NCBI GenBank assembly: GCA_045649685.1
Contig: JAZRQJ010000007.1
Coordinates: 310,001-374,000 of the forward strand
Length of the DNA: 64,000 nucleotides
Direction of reading: 5' to 3'
From: RUG12519 sp045649685
Lineage (GTDB): Bacteria; Bacillota; Clostridia; Oscillospirales; Ruminococcaceae
In this document: piece by piece, positions 53,567 through 62,592 of the stretch
Numbering within the stretch: position 1 is the stretch's first letter
Layout: every line of letters begins with the position of its first letter
Position numbers and translations under genes: made by a program
Notes under the pieces: generated by a model
What the model was told of the DNA's origin: nothing
Database searches by the model: none
The model's input: only the letters and a program-made list of their open reading frames with translations

Positions 53567-54376
53567 TTGAAAAAGGTAAGATTAGACCAACTAATTTTAA
53601 GTAGGGGACTTGTACAATCTCGAGAGCAAGCTAAGGCTTTGATAATGAGTGGCATGGTTATTGTAGATGGTGATCGTGCTGATAAAGCTGGAGATATGGT
53701 TAAGGAAGATTGTGATATAAAAGTGAAATCCACTCTTAAGTATGTTAGTAGGGGCGGATTGAAGTTAGAAAAAGTTGTTTCTAAATTGGAATTAGATTTA
53801 AATGATTGTGTATGTTTGGATATAGGAGCTTCTACTGGTGGCTTTACCGATTGTATGTTGCAAAATGGAGCAGAAAAAGTTTATTCTGTTGATGTTGGGT
53901 ATGGTCAGTTGGCTTGGAAATTAAGACAGGATGATAGAGTTATTAGTTTGGAGAGAACAAATGCTAGATATTTGACTAATGAACAAATTCCTGACGAAAT
54001 TGACTTTGCTTCAGTGGATGTTTCTTTTATTTCTTTGACTTTGATTTTACCGGTTTTGTACAATCTCTTGAAAGAAAATGCTATGGCGGTTGTTTTAGTT
54101 AAACCTCAGTTTGAAGCAGGTAGAGATCAAGTAGGGAAAAAAGGCGTTGTTAGAGATGCTAAAATACATGAAGCTGTTTTGTATAAAATATACGATTTTT
54201 GTATGGAGATAGGTTTTAGTGTTGTTTATATGGATTATTCTCCAATTAAAGGACCTGAAGGAAATATAGAATATTTATTTACTATAAAAAAAGGTGACTT
54301 TAAGAGTTGTGATAGGAATCTAATAGTTGATTTAGTTGAGAGTTCTCATTATAATTTAAATGAAAAGAAAAAATAA
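53567..54376 (+). CDS. tlyA: TlyA-family rRNA methyltransferase (S4 domain)
   Basis: A 269-aa protein: N-terminal S4 RNA-binding domain (VRLDQLILSRGLVQSREQAK), then a FtsJ-like SAM methyltransferase domain with DIGASTGGFTDCMLQNGA and VDVSFISL. TlyA methylates 16S and 23S rRNA 2'-O positions in some bacteria; a hemolysin role in older annotations is doubtful. TTG start with AAAGGGGC upstream, 3 bp after dxs. Confidence 0.93.
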   Translation: MKKVRLDQLILSRGLVQSREQAKALIMSGMVIVDGDRADKAGDMVKEDCDIKVKSTLKYVSRGGLKLEKVVSKLELDLNDCVCLDIGASTGGFTDCMLQNGAEKVYSVDVGYGQLAWKLRQDDRVISLERTNARYLTNEQIPDEIDFASVDVSFISLTLILPVLYNLLKENAMAVVLVKPQFEAGRDQVGKKGVVRDAKIHEAVLYKIYDFCMEIGFSVVYMDYSPIKGPEGNIEYLFTIKKGDFKSCDRNLIVDLVESSHYNLNEKKK

Positions 54377-54419
54377 ATGTGATTTTTATTTATTTTATTG
54401 CAAGGGGCTTGTTTATTAT

Positions 54420-55250
54420 ATGAAAATTTTTTTTGTTATAAATAAGGGAAAGTCAAAAGCAATTAAAACCGCGCAAAATGCAATATCAATTTTAAGAAAT
54501 TTGGGTTGTGAGTGTGCAGTTGAAAAGAGTGTTTTTGAATTTTTTACAGAATATGCCATTTCTGAGAATATAGACAATATTTGTAAATATGACTTTATTA
54601 TTGCAGTTGGTGGAGACGGAACAATTCTTGCGGCTTCTGAATATGCTGCAATGCACAATATACCTATTTTAGGAATAAATTCTGGACATATGGGATTTTT
54701 GTGTGGACTTGAATGTCATGATTTACAAAAGCTTGAAAAAATTTTGAAAAATCAATATAATGAGAAGAAAAGAATGCTTCTTGAAGTGGAATACAATAAT
54801 AAGAAACATATAGCTGTGAATGATGTTGTGTTTGTAAAGCCTGTTTTAGGGAGCTTAATTGATTTAAAAGTTTTTGAAAGTGAAAATTTTGTAATAGAAT
54901 ATAGAGCTGACTCGGTTTTGTTTTCAACGCCAACAGGTTCTACGGCCTATGCTTTAGCTAATGGGGGACCGGTTGCTGATCCTAATTTAGATTTTATATC
55001 TATGTCTCCAATTTGTGCACATTCTTTAGCCTCAAGAACGTATTTGTTTTCTAATGATGCTGAACTTGTTGTGCAAATTGGAAATAGAAATAAAAGTAAA
55101 ACACACATACTTATAGATGGAGTTGAGCTAGATTTACTTGAAAATGGTTCACAAGTTAAAATTAGAAAAAGTGACAAAAAATTGAGATTGGTTTATTTAG
55201 AAGATATTCCTTTTTTTGATTTGGTTAGAAAAAAATTTTTGCCCAATTAA
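54420..55250 (+). CDS. nadK: NAD kinase
   Basis: A 276-aa enzyme phosphorylating NAD+ to NADP+. GGDGTILAASEYAA (about 61), NSGHMGFL, NDVVFVKP and PTGSTAYALANGGPV are diagnostic. ATG 54420 gives the family-like MKIFFVINKGK start, and AAGGGG lies 12 nt upstream. In B. subtilis the gene between tlyA and recN is argR/ahrC; in many Clostridia nadK precedes argR; here argR is missing. Confidence 0.94.
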   Translation: MKIFFVINKGKSKAIKTAQNAISILRNLGCECAVEKSVFEFFTEYAISENIDNICKYDFIIAVGGDGTILAASEYAAMHNIPILGINSGHMGFLCGLECHDLQKLEKILKNQYNEKKRMLLEVEYNNKKHIAVNDVVFVKPVLGSLIDLKVFESENFVIEYRADSVLFSTPTGSTAYALANGGPVADPNLDFISMSPICAHSLASRTYLFSNDAELVVQIGNRNKSKTHILIDGVELDLLENGSQVKIRKSDKKLRLVYLEDIPFFDLVRKKFLPN

Positions 55251-55299
55251 TTTTTTGTATTATAATGGAAATATTTTTTAGAATGGGAGGAAGAAAGTC

Positions 55300-56970
55300 T
55301 TGTTAGTAAACTTATATATACAAAATTTAGCGGTTGTTGAGAAGATTATAATAGAGTTTGGTAAAGGTATGAATTTGTTTACTGGTGAGACAGGTGCAGG
55401 TAAGTCTATCGTCGTTGATGCCATAAATTCGATAATTGGTGGACGCTGTTCTAAAAATATGGTTAGAAATGGTGAAAAAAAGGCGATAGTTATAGCAACT
55501 TTTCAGGATCTATCTGATGAGGTTAAAGAATTTGCAAAAAAATATGATTGGGATATATCTGAGGATCAGTTGATAATTCAAAGAGATATTTCTTTTGACG
55601 GGAAAACAACTGCAAGAATTAACGGTATGCCTATAAACATATCTATTCTTAGAGAATTGGGGAGTCTTTTGGTAAATATTCACGGTCAACATGATAATCA
55701 AATATTACTTTCTTCAGAAAAGCATTTAAATATACTTGATGATTATGGTAATTTGAATGAGTTGTTAGAAAAATATCAGTATCATTTTTCATATTTAAAA
55801 AGGATTAATTTGGAGTTAGATAATATTAAGGCAGATCAGGCTTTAAAATCTGAAAAAATTGAAAGCATAACTAATCAAATTAATGAAATAGAACAGGCCG
55901 ACATTGAAGAAGGAGAAGATGTTGAACTTGAAGGCGATTCTAGGTCGATTAGAAATTCTGCGAAAATTTTGGAGAATTTGAATATGGTGCATCAGCTTTT
56001 ATCTGGTGATGATGATATAAATGGGATTGTGGATATGCTGGATGATGCTGTTTCTCATTTAGATACTGCAGCAGCGTATTATGATGATATTGTTTTGTCT
56101 TCTGAAAAACTTAGAGATATGCTTTTTGAAATAAAAGAAATATCTTACGATATAGCTAATAAGTGTGAACATCTAGATTTTAATCCTAATAAACTTGATG
56201 CCATCGAAAGTAGATTAGACGAAATTTTTAAAATTAAGCGTAAATATGGTCCAACAATTGATGATGTTAACAACAAACTAGCTTCTTTGAAATCTGAACT
56301 TGAAAAAGTAGAAATGTATGACGTAAGACAAAATGAGTTGATGGTGTCCCAAAAGTCCGAAATGAAACAGGTTGCAGAATTAGGTCAAATGTTATCAAGA
56401 GAAAGAAAATTGGTTGCTAAACAATTTGCAGAAAATGTTGCTAGGGAACTTGAATTTTTAGATATGAAAGGTGTTAAATTTGAGGCAGTTGTTTCACCTC
56501 ATGAGGGTAATATATGGGGATTAGAGGATGTTGAATTTTTAATTTCTACTAATATTGGAGAACCTCCTAAGCCTATCAGCAAAATTGCGTCAGGTGGAGA
56601 GCTTTCTAGAATTATGTTGTCTATAAAAAACACCTTGGCGGAAAAGGATAAAATTCCTACTTTGGTTTTTGATGAAGTTGATACTGGAGTTTCAGGTTCT
56701 GCTGCACAAAAAATAGGTTTAAAATTAAAACAAGCTTCCAAAAATAGACAGGTGCTTTGTGTAACGCATCTAGCTCAAATAGCTGCGTTGGCAGATGAGC
56801 ATTTTAAAATTTCAAAAAAAGCTATTGATGGACGTTCTTTTGCTGAAGTAGAACAATTGAATGAAAATGGTAGGATTGAAGAAGTTGCTCGTATTATGTC
56901 TGCAGGTTCAATTACTAATTTAACAATGCAAACAGCGCAAGAAATGATTGAAAAGGGTAAGCAACATTAA
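55300..56970 (+). CDS. recN: DNA repair protein RecN
   Basis: A 556-aa SMC-like ATPase acting early at double-strand breaks. Walker A TGETGAGKSIVVDAI (about 28-42), a long coiled coil (150-370), ABC signature SGGELSRIMLSIK and Walker B VFDEVDTGVSG. TTG start with GGGAGG upstream. It ends the operon at a strong terminator and converges with clpB. Confidence 0.95.
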   Translation: MLVNLYIQNLAVVEKIIIEFGKGMNLFTGETGAGKSIVVDAINSIIGGRCSKNMVRNGEKKAIVIATFQDLSDEVKEFAKKYDWDISEDQLIIQRDISFDGKTTARINGMPINISILRELGSLLVNIHGQHDNQILLSSEKHLNILDDYGNLNELLEKYQYHFSYLKRINLELDNIKADQALKSEKIESITNQINEIEQADIEEGEDVELEGDSRSIRNSAKILENLNMVHQLLSGDDDINGIVDMLDDAVSHLDTAAAYYDDIVLSSEKLRDMLFEIKEISYDIANKCEHLDFNPNKLDAIESRLDEIFKIKRKYGPTIDDVNNKLASLKSELEKVEMYDVRQNELMVSQKSEMKQVAELGQMLSRERKLVAKQFAENVARELEFLDMKGVKFEAVVSPHEGNIWGLEDVEFLISTNIGEPPKPISKIASGGELSRIMLSIKNTLAEKDKIPTLVFDEVDTGVSGSAAQKIGLKLKQASKNRQVLCVTHLAQIAALADEHFKISKKAIDGRSFAEVEQLNENGRIEEVARIMSAGSITNLTMQTAQEMIEKGKQH

Positions 56971-56995
56971 TTATAGTTATTGATACAGTAAATAT

Positions 56996-57034
56996 AAAGA
57001 GATCTAAATTTTTTACATGAATTTAGATCTCTTT
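56996..57034. terminator. terminator between convergent recN and clpB
   Basis: A perfect 15-bp stem AAAGAGATCTAAATT/AATTTAGATCTCTTT with a 9-nt loop and flanking T-rich sequence on the plus strand. Confidence 0.88.
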
Positions 57035-57040
57035 TGTTTT

Positions 57041-59647
57041 TTATTTTTTTGAATGACTAATTTTGATTTTATCATCTTTATAGTCTACGACTATATTTTC
57101 GCCGTAAGATAAATTATCTTCTAATATAACTTTAGCAATTTCAGTTTCAACGTGTCTTTGAATGAATCGTTTTAATGGTCTAGCACCATATACTGGGTTA
57201 TAGCCATTATTTATGATGAATTGTTTAGCCTCATCGGTTAATTCGCAAGTTATTTGTTTGTTTGATAGTCTGTTGTTTAGTGAAGCTATTTGTATATCTA
57301 AAATTTTAGTAATATCATTTTTTGATAGGGGTTTATATAGTACAATTTCGTCTAATCTGTTTAAAAATTCCGGTTTAAAAGATTGCTTTAAAATATTTTT
57401 GATATCATTTTTAGCATTTTGTGTAATTTCTCCGTCATCAGCTATTCCGTCCAGAAGAATTTCGGAACCGAGATTTGAAGTTAATATTATTATTGTATTT
57501 TTAAAATCAACTGTGTGTCCTTGTGAGTCGGTTATTCTACCATCATCTAAAACTTGTAATAAAATATTAAATACATCAGGATGAGCTTTTTCAATTTCAT
57601 CAAATAATATAACAGAGTATGGTTTTCGTCTAATCGCTTCAGTTAATTGACCGCCTTCTTCATAGCCAACATATCCTGGAGGAGCTCCTATAAGTCTACT
57701 TACAGAATATTTTTCCATATATTCTGTCATATCAATTCTTACAATATTTCGCTCATCGTCAAATAAATTTGCGGCTAAAGTTTTTGCTAATTCAGTTTTT
57801 CCCACTCCGGTTGGACCTAAAAATAAGAATGATCCTATTGGACGATTTGGGTCTTGTATTCCTGCTCGAGATCTTATTATTGAATCTGTTACTTTGGTTA
57901 TAGCTTCGTCTTGACCAACTACTCTTTTGTGAAGTATTTCTGGAAGTTTGAGAATTTTTTCTTGTTGACCTTCCATAAGTTTTGATGTTGGAATGCCTGT
58001 CCATCTTTCAATAATCTGTGCAATTTCTTTTTCAGTTACTTTATCTCTCAAAAGAGATCTTGTTTTTAATAAATCAACAGCTATTTTTTCTTCTTCCTCA
58101 AGTTGTTTTTTTAATGCAGGAAGTTTTCCATATTTAAGTTCGGCTGCTTTGTTTAGATCATAATTTTGTTCAGCTTGTTCAATTTCAGAATTGAGTTTTT
58201 CAAGTTTTTCTCTTAGCTTTTGAACTTTTTCTATAGTTGATTTCTCGTTTTCCCATTTTGTTTTTAGTGTTTTAAATTGTGATCTAAGATCCGATAGTTC
58301 TTTCTGAATGTCAAGTAGATGTTCTTGTGATATGTTGTTTTTCTCCTTTTTTAAGGCAGCTTCTTCAATTTCTTGCTGAATAATTTTTCTTTGAATAATG
58401 TCCAATTCTGTTGGCATAGAATCGATTTCAGTTCTTATCATTGCACATGCTTCATCTATAAGGTCGATTGCTTTATCTGGTAGAAATCTATCGGTAATAT
58501 ATCTGTCTGATAAAGTTGCGGCAGTTATAATAGCTTGGTCTTGAATATTAACTCCGTGGTATATTTCATAGCGGTCTTTTAGACCACGAAGAATTGCAAT
58601 TGTGTCTTCTACTGTAGGCTGTTTAACTAACACTGGTTGAAATCTTCGCTCTAATGCGGGATCTTTTTCTATATATTTTCTGTATTCGTCTAAAGTGGTT
58701 GCTCCAATGCAGTGCAGTTCACCTCTAGCAAGCATTGGTTTTAATAAGTTTCCGGCATCCATAGATCCTTCAGTTTTTCCTGCTCCAACTATTGTGTGTA
58801 ACTCATCTATAAACATTATAATTTTTCCGTTAGATTTTTTTATTTCCGTTAGAACAGCTTTGAGTCGTTCTTCAAATTCTCCTCTAAATTTTGCACCAGC
58901 AATTAAAGATCCCATGTCTAGCGAAAAAATAATTTTGTTTTTAAGTGAATTTGGAACATCTCCTCTAACAATTCGTTGAGCAAGACCTTCTGCAATCGCA
59001 GTTTTTCCAACTCCTGGTTCACCAATTAATACAGGATTGTTTTTAGATTTTCTTGATAAAATTCTAATTACGTTTCGAATTTCATCATCTCTACCTATTA
59101 TGGGATCTATTTTTTTTGTTTTTGCATATTCTACAAGGTTTATTCCAAACTTTTTCAAAGCATCATAGGATGATTCAGGTGTGTCGTTAGTTATTCTAAC
59201 GGAGCCTCTAACTTGGGATAGTACTTTTATAAAATCGTCTTTGTTGATATTAAACTTTTTAAATATATCTTTAAATTTATTAGATTTTTCAAGTATAGCA
59301 ATAAAAATGTGTTCAACCGATATATAGTCGTCTTTCATGGAGTCGGCTATTTTTTCAGAATAGTTTAAAATTTGATCTATTTCTTGAGAAACATAAATTT
59401 TACTTGCATCTTGACTATATTGACCAATTTGGGGTAGTTGATCTATTTCTTTTTGAATTGTTAAAACAAAGTCGTTTAGATTGATTTTCTGCTTTTTGAG
59501 TAATTCTGGTATCAATCCATCTTGTTGTGTAACCAATGCAAGTAATAAGTGATGTACATCCAAAGTAGAATTTTTATGTTCCATCGTTAGGGTTTGTGCT
59601 GTTTGGATTGCTTCGGTTGATTTTTGTGTTAATTTTTGTGAATTCAT
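57041..59647 (-). CDS. clpB: ATP-dependent disaggregase ClpB
   Basis: An 868-aa Hsp100 chaperone that rescues aggregated proteins with DnaK. N-terminal Clp repeats (QTAQTLTMEHKNSTLDVHHLL region), AAA1 with GEPGVGKTAIAEG and DELHTIVGAG, the ClpB-specific coiled-coil M domain (about 410-520), AAA2 with GPTGVGKTELAK and a C-terminal D2-small domain. The M domain sets it apart from ClpC. ATG 59647 has AAAGGA 9 nt upstream. No CIRCE element or CtsR-like tandem repeat is seen upstream; the heat-shock control is unclear. Confidence 0.95.
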   Translation of the reverse strand: MNSQKLTQKSTEAIQTAQTLTMEHKNSTLDVHHLLLALVTQQDGLIPELLKKQKINLNDFVLTIQKEIDQLPQIGQYSQDASKIYVSQEIDQILNYSEKIADSMKDDYISVEHIFIAILEKSNKFKDIFKKFNINKDDFIKVLSQVRGSVRITNDTPESSYDALKKFGINLVEYAKTKKIDPIIGRDDEIRNVIRILSRKSKNNPVLIGEPGVGKTAIAEGLAQRIVRGDVPNSLKNKIIFSLDMGSLIAGAKFRGEFEERLKAVLTEIKKSNGKIIMFIDELHTIVGAGKTEGSMDAGNLLKPMLARGELHCIGATTLDEYRKYIEKDPALERRFQPVLVKQPTVEDTIAILRGLKDRYEIYHGVNIQDQAIITAATLSDRYITDRFLPDKAIDLIDEACAMIRTEIDSMPTELDIIQRKIIQQEIEEAALKKEKNNISQEHLLDIQKELSDLRSQFKTLKTKWENEKSTIEKVQKLREKLEKLNSEIEQAEQNYDLNKAAELKYGKLPALKKQLEEEEKIAVDLLKTRSLLRDKVTEKEIAQIIERWTGIPTSKLMEGQQEKILKLPEILHKRVVGQDEAITKVTDSIIRSRAGIQDPNRPIGSFLFLGPTGVGKTELAKTLAANLFDDERNIVRIDMTEYMEKYSVSRLIGAPPGYVGYEEGGQLTEAIRRKPYSVILFDEIEKAHPDVFNILLQVLDDGRITDSQGHTVDFKNTIIILTSNLGSEILLDGIADDGEITQNAKNDIKNILKQSFKPEFLNRLDEIVLYKPLSKNDITKILDIQIASLNNRLSNKQITCELTDEAKQFIINNGYNPVYGARPLKRFIQRHVETEIAKVILEDNLSYGENIVVDYKDDKIKISHSKK

Positions 59648-59675
59648 TTTAACAGATCCTTTCATTGTTTTTGTT

Positions 59676-59706
59676 AAAAAGAGATACTTAAGGTAAAGTA
59701 TCTCTT
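59676..59706 (-). terminator. terminator between pcrA and clpB
   Basis: On the minus strand the arms AAGAGATACTT and AAGTATCTCTT enclose a 6-nt loop and are followed by a T run. It lies 20 nt after the pcrA stop and just 28 bp before the clpB start, leaving little room for a clpB promoter downstream of it. Confidence 0.75.
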
Positions 59707-59725
59707 GATTAATATTATTTATATA

Positions 59726-62077
59726 CTAAGCTTTTTTGAGTTTAGCATAATTTGCCATTACTTTTTTTCTACCCTTTTTTTCAAAATCTACTTCTACTAA
59801 GTGATCATTTCCCATAGGAACTATAGATATTACAGTTCCTTTTCCAAAAACTGAATGAACCACCAAGTCGTTTTCATTAAAATTGATTTGTTGTATTTCA
59901 TTTACGTTATTTGTCTTATTTATTTTATTTATATTAATTTTGTGTTTTTGCTTGGTTATAATATTATTATTGAATTTTTTAACTATAGTATCAGTAATAT
60001 CTTTATATTCAATTGGAATTTCGTTTAAGAATCGCGAAGGCTTTGAATATCGTGTAGAGCCAAAAATCATTCTTTGCGCTGCATTAATTAAATATAGTTG
60101 CTCTTGGGCTCTTGTTATTCCGACATACGCCAAACGTCTTTCTTCCTCTATTTCTTCACTATCATTAGTTGACTGATTTCCTGGGAAAATACCTTCTTCC
60201 ATACCAACCATAAATACCGCTTTAAATTCTAGGCCTTTTGCTGAGTGTAAGGTCATCAGTGAAATTTTGTCGTTATCCGAGTTAAAATCGTCAATATCTG
60301 TATATAAAGCTATCTCATTTAAAAAATCAGATAGAGTAGCATTTTCATTTTCATTTTCAAAGTGCATTAAAATTGTTTTAAATTCCTCTAAATTTTCAAT
60401 TCTAGATTTGGCAATATCACCTTGATCTAACAATGATTGCATATAACCTGTTTGGCTCATAATTTCATCAAACAAATCGGGTAGCGACATATTTTCAGCA
60501 CAAGTTATTAAATTATTAATTATTGATTGAAAGTTTTTGAGTTGTTTTGATTTTCCTAGTAAGGTAGAAAATGTTTCTGATTGTGACATTATGTTATACA
60601 TTGATGTATTCATTGAATCTGATATTTTTTGCAGTTTAGAAACTGTTCCGCTACCAATTCCTCTTTTAGGTTCATTTATTATTCTTGATAATCTTAGATT
60701 ATCATTTTTATTATTCAATACTGTTAAATATGCTAATGCATCTTTAATTTCTTTACGGTCATAAAATTTAGTTCCGCCTATAATTTGGTAGGGAATGGCA
60801 TTTCTAACCAAAAATCTTTCAATATTTGCTGATTGTGCGTTCATTCTATACAAAATCACATGATCTTTGTATGCCATTCCGTTTGATATATTTTTATTAA
60901 TCTCTTTGCAAACAAACTCGGCTTCTTCATTTTCATTTGAAACGTGTATTTCTTTGATTTTTTCACCGTCTCCTTTGCTTGTCCACAAATTTTTCCCTTT
61001 TCGTGCCGAATTATTTGAAATTACATGATTTGCGGCTGATAAAATATTTTGAGTTGATCTATAATTTTCCTCCAGTCTTATCGTTTTTACATTTTGCATT
61101 TGTTTTTCAAAATTTAATATATTTTCTATTGTTGCACCTCTAAATTTATATATACTTTGATCGTCATCTCCTACAACGCATAAATTTTGATGTTGTGCTG
61201 CAAGTAGTTTTATTAATTTATATTGTACGTGGTTAGTATCCTGATATTCATCAACCAATATGTATTTAAACTTATTCTGATATTTAGAAAGTATATCTGG
61301 ATTATTTTCAAACAATTCTACAGTTAAGAATATGATATCATCAAAATCTAGTGCGTTAGCATTTTTTAAATAATTTTGGTAGTTTTTGTATATTTTGGCT
61401 ATTTCTTTTTTTCTTAAATCATTATTTGCTTGCATGTCATATTGATCTGGTGTTAAAAATCTATCTTTAGCCTTGCTTATTTCTGATAAAACAGATTTTG
61501 GAGGATATATTTTGTCATTTAAATTCATAGTGGCCAAAATGTCTTTAACCACCCTTTTGCTGTCATCAGTATCATATATTGTAAAGTTTTTTTGATAACC
61601 TAAATGTTCTATATGTCTAGCAAGAATTTTTATACACTGTGAATGGAATGTTCCAGCGTTTATATCATTTGCACAGTCACCTAAAATTTGTTTTAATCGA
61701 TCACATAACTCAGTTGCTGCTTTGTTAGTGAATGTTATTGCAAGAATTTCCCATGGCTTTGGAGGGTTACTTTTTAACAAATTATGACTAATTATATATT
61801 CATTTAACTGATTTTTGTCCTGTTCTATTATGTTTTGCATAGAGATATAGTCTAATTCATTTATGTTGCAATTTTCATTAAAATATGAATTTCCGTATTC
61901 TAACATATAAGCTATTCTGTTAACTATTACAGTAGTTTTTCCAGATCCTGCACCAGCTAAAATAAGTAAAGGACCGTTTATTGAAAATATTGCTTGTTTT
62001 TGCATTGCATTCATTTTGTTGAATTTATTTTCTAAAATTTGTTTTTTATGTTTTAAAAATACTTGGTCTATAGTCAT
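59726..62077 (-). CDS. pcrA: ATP-dependent DNA helicase PcrA (UvrD/Rep family)
   Basis: A 783-aa superfamily-1A 3'-5' helicase of Gram-positives, acting in repair and in clearing replication/transcription conflicts. Q motif (NKMNAMQKQAI), Walker A GAGSGKT (42-48), DEYQDTN, GDDDQSIYKFRGA, EENYRST, TLHSAKGLEF and VGITRAQEQLYL are present. The C-terminal Tudor-like RNA-polymerase-binding domain (VVHSVFGKGTVISI) is intact. AGAGGG precedes the ATG. A minus-strand TATAAT with extended TG lies at 62119-62114. Confidence 0.95.
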   Translation of the reverse strand: MTIDQVFLKHKKQILENKFNKMNAMQKQAIFSINGPLLILAGAGSGKTTVIVNRIAYMLEYGNSYFNENCNINELDYISMQNIIEQDKNQLNEYIISHNLLKSNPPKPWEILAITFTNKAATELCDRLKQILGDCANDINAGTFHSQCIKILARHIEHLGYQKNFTIYDTDDSKRVVKDILATMNLNDKIYPPKSVLSEISKAKDRFLTPDQYDMQANNDLRKKEIAKIYKNYQNYLKNANALDFDDIIFLTVELFENNPDILSKYQNKFKYILVDEYQDTNHVQYKLIKLLAAQHQNLCVVGDDDQSIYKFRGATIENILNFEKQMQNVKTIRLEENYRSTQNILSAANHVISNNSARKGKNLWTSKGDGEKIKEIHVSNENEEAEFVCKEINKNISNGMAYKDHVILYRMNAQSANIERFLVRNAIPYQIIGGTKFYDRKEIKDALAYLTVLNNKNDNLRLSRIINEPKRGIGSGTVSKLQKISDSMNTSMYNIMSQSETFSTLLGKSKQLKNFQSIINNLITCAENMSLPDLFDEIMSQTGYMQSLLDQGDIAKSRIENLEEFKTILMHFENENENATLSDFLNEIALYTDIDDFNSDNDKISLMTLHSAKGLEFKAVFMVGMEEGIFPGNQSTNDSEEIEEERRLAYVGITRAQEQLYLINAAQRMIFGSTRYSKPSRFLNEIPIEYKDITDTIVKKFNNNIITKQKHKININKINKTNNVNEIQQINFNENDLVVHSVFGKGTVISIVPMGNDHLVEVDFEKKGRKKVMANYAKLKKA

Positions 62078-62272
62078 TTGTTATCCCTCTTACATTTATA
62101 GTATCTTATTAAGATTATAACATAATTTGGGCAAAAATGAAAGATAGTATTAAATATGTTTATTGATAGTATTGTTATATTTTTTTGAAAAGAACTAATA
62201 ATAAAATATATAAGATTTTATATTTTTTCCTTCAAAAAATAGTTTTTTATGTGAATTTTTAATAAAAAACGG

Positions 62273-62301
62273 TTGATTTTGCACGATTAGTGTTGTATAA
62301 T
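62273..62301 (+). promoter_or_regulatory. promoter of the leader-fused coiled-coil gene
   Basis: TTGATT (62273-62278), 17-bp spacer, TATAAT (62296-62301). It predicts an untranslated leader of about 280 nt before ATG 62593. Confidence 0.7.
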
Positions 62302-62395
62302 TTATAGTGAATTTAGTGAATGTATTAAAAACTATAAATAGACAAGATTTTTTGTTAATAAATCCATTATTTTTTATTAGAGAGGAGATTGTTTT

Positions 62396-62416
62396 ATGGG
62401 AAGTGTGTTTTTATAG
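62396..62416 (+). CDS. six-codon leader ORF
   Basis: ATG 62396 follows GAGGAG with ideal 8-nt spacing and opens a six-residue ORF (MGSVFL) ending in TAG. The ribosome binding site is as good as those of real genes here. It may be a regulatory leader peptide or the remnant of an older start; the product itself is unlikely to have a function. Confidence 0.35.
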   Translation: MGSVFL

Positions 62417-62537
62417 TTTTGCAGCATACATGAAAAAATTTTGATGGTTTTAGAATTTGATTTGAGAAATTTTTATGGTCAGATAAAATGTGAAATAAAA
62501 AATAAATAAATAAATAAATTTTGATGTTTAATAGAGA

Positions 62538-62569
62538 TAAGAGATAGTATATTTTGATATTATCTCTTA
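62538..62569 (+). promoter_or_regulatory. hairpin just upstream of the coiled-coil gene
   Basis: 9-bp arms TAAGAGATA/TATCTCTTA with a 14-nt AT-rich loop, ending 11 nt before the GGAGAG ribosome binding site. No T run follows, so it is more likely to affect mRNA stability or translation than to terminate. Confidence 0.5.
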
Positions 62570-62592
62570 AATTATTATGAGGAGAGAGTGCT

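Larger units (their letters stand above)
62078..62592. other. long AT-rich intergenic region between divergent pcrA and the leader-fused coiled-coil gene
   Basis: 515 bp without a convincing long gene. It holds the pcrA -10 region (62114-62119, minus strand), a good rightward promoter (62273-62301), a leader of about 280 nt with a six-codon ORF, five tandem AAAT units (62500-62519) and a hairpin (62538-62569). A 21-codon ORF (62444-62509) has no ribosome binding site. A GATAGTATT direct repeat occurs near 62143 and 62165. Confidence 0.7.

Noticed and set aside
59648..59725. Possible CIRCE or CtsR operator upstream of clpB
   Set aside because: No TTAGCACTC-n9-GAGTGCTAA or heptad repeat is seen; the inverted repeat there is followed by a T run and fits a pcrA terminator.
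62444..62509. 21-codon ORF as a possible precursor peptide upstream of the Nif11-like gene
   Set aside because: No ribosome binding site, no leader-like motif, and it ends in the AAAT repeat; more likely chance.
62500..62519. (AAAT)5 repeat as a phase-variation tract
   Set aside because: It is outside any reading frame and far downstream of the -10 box, so slippage would not switch expression in an obvious way.
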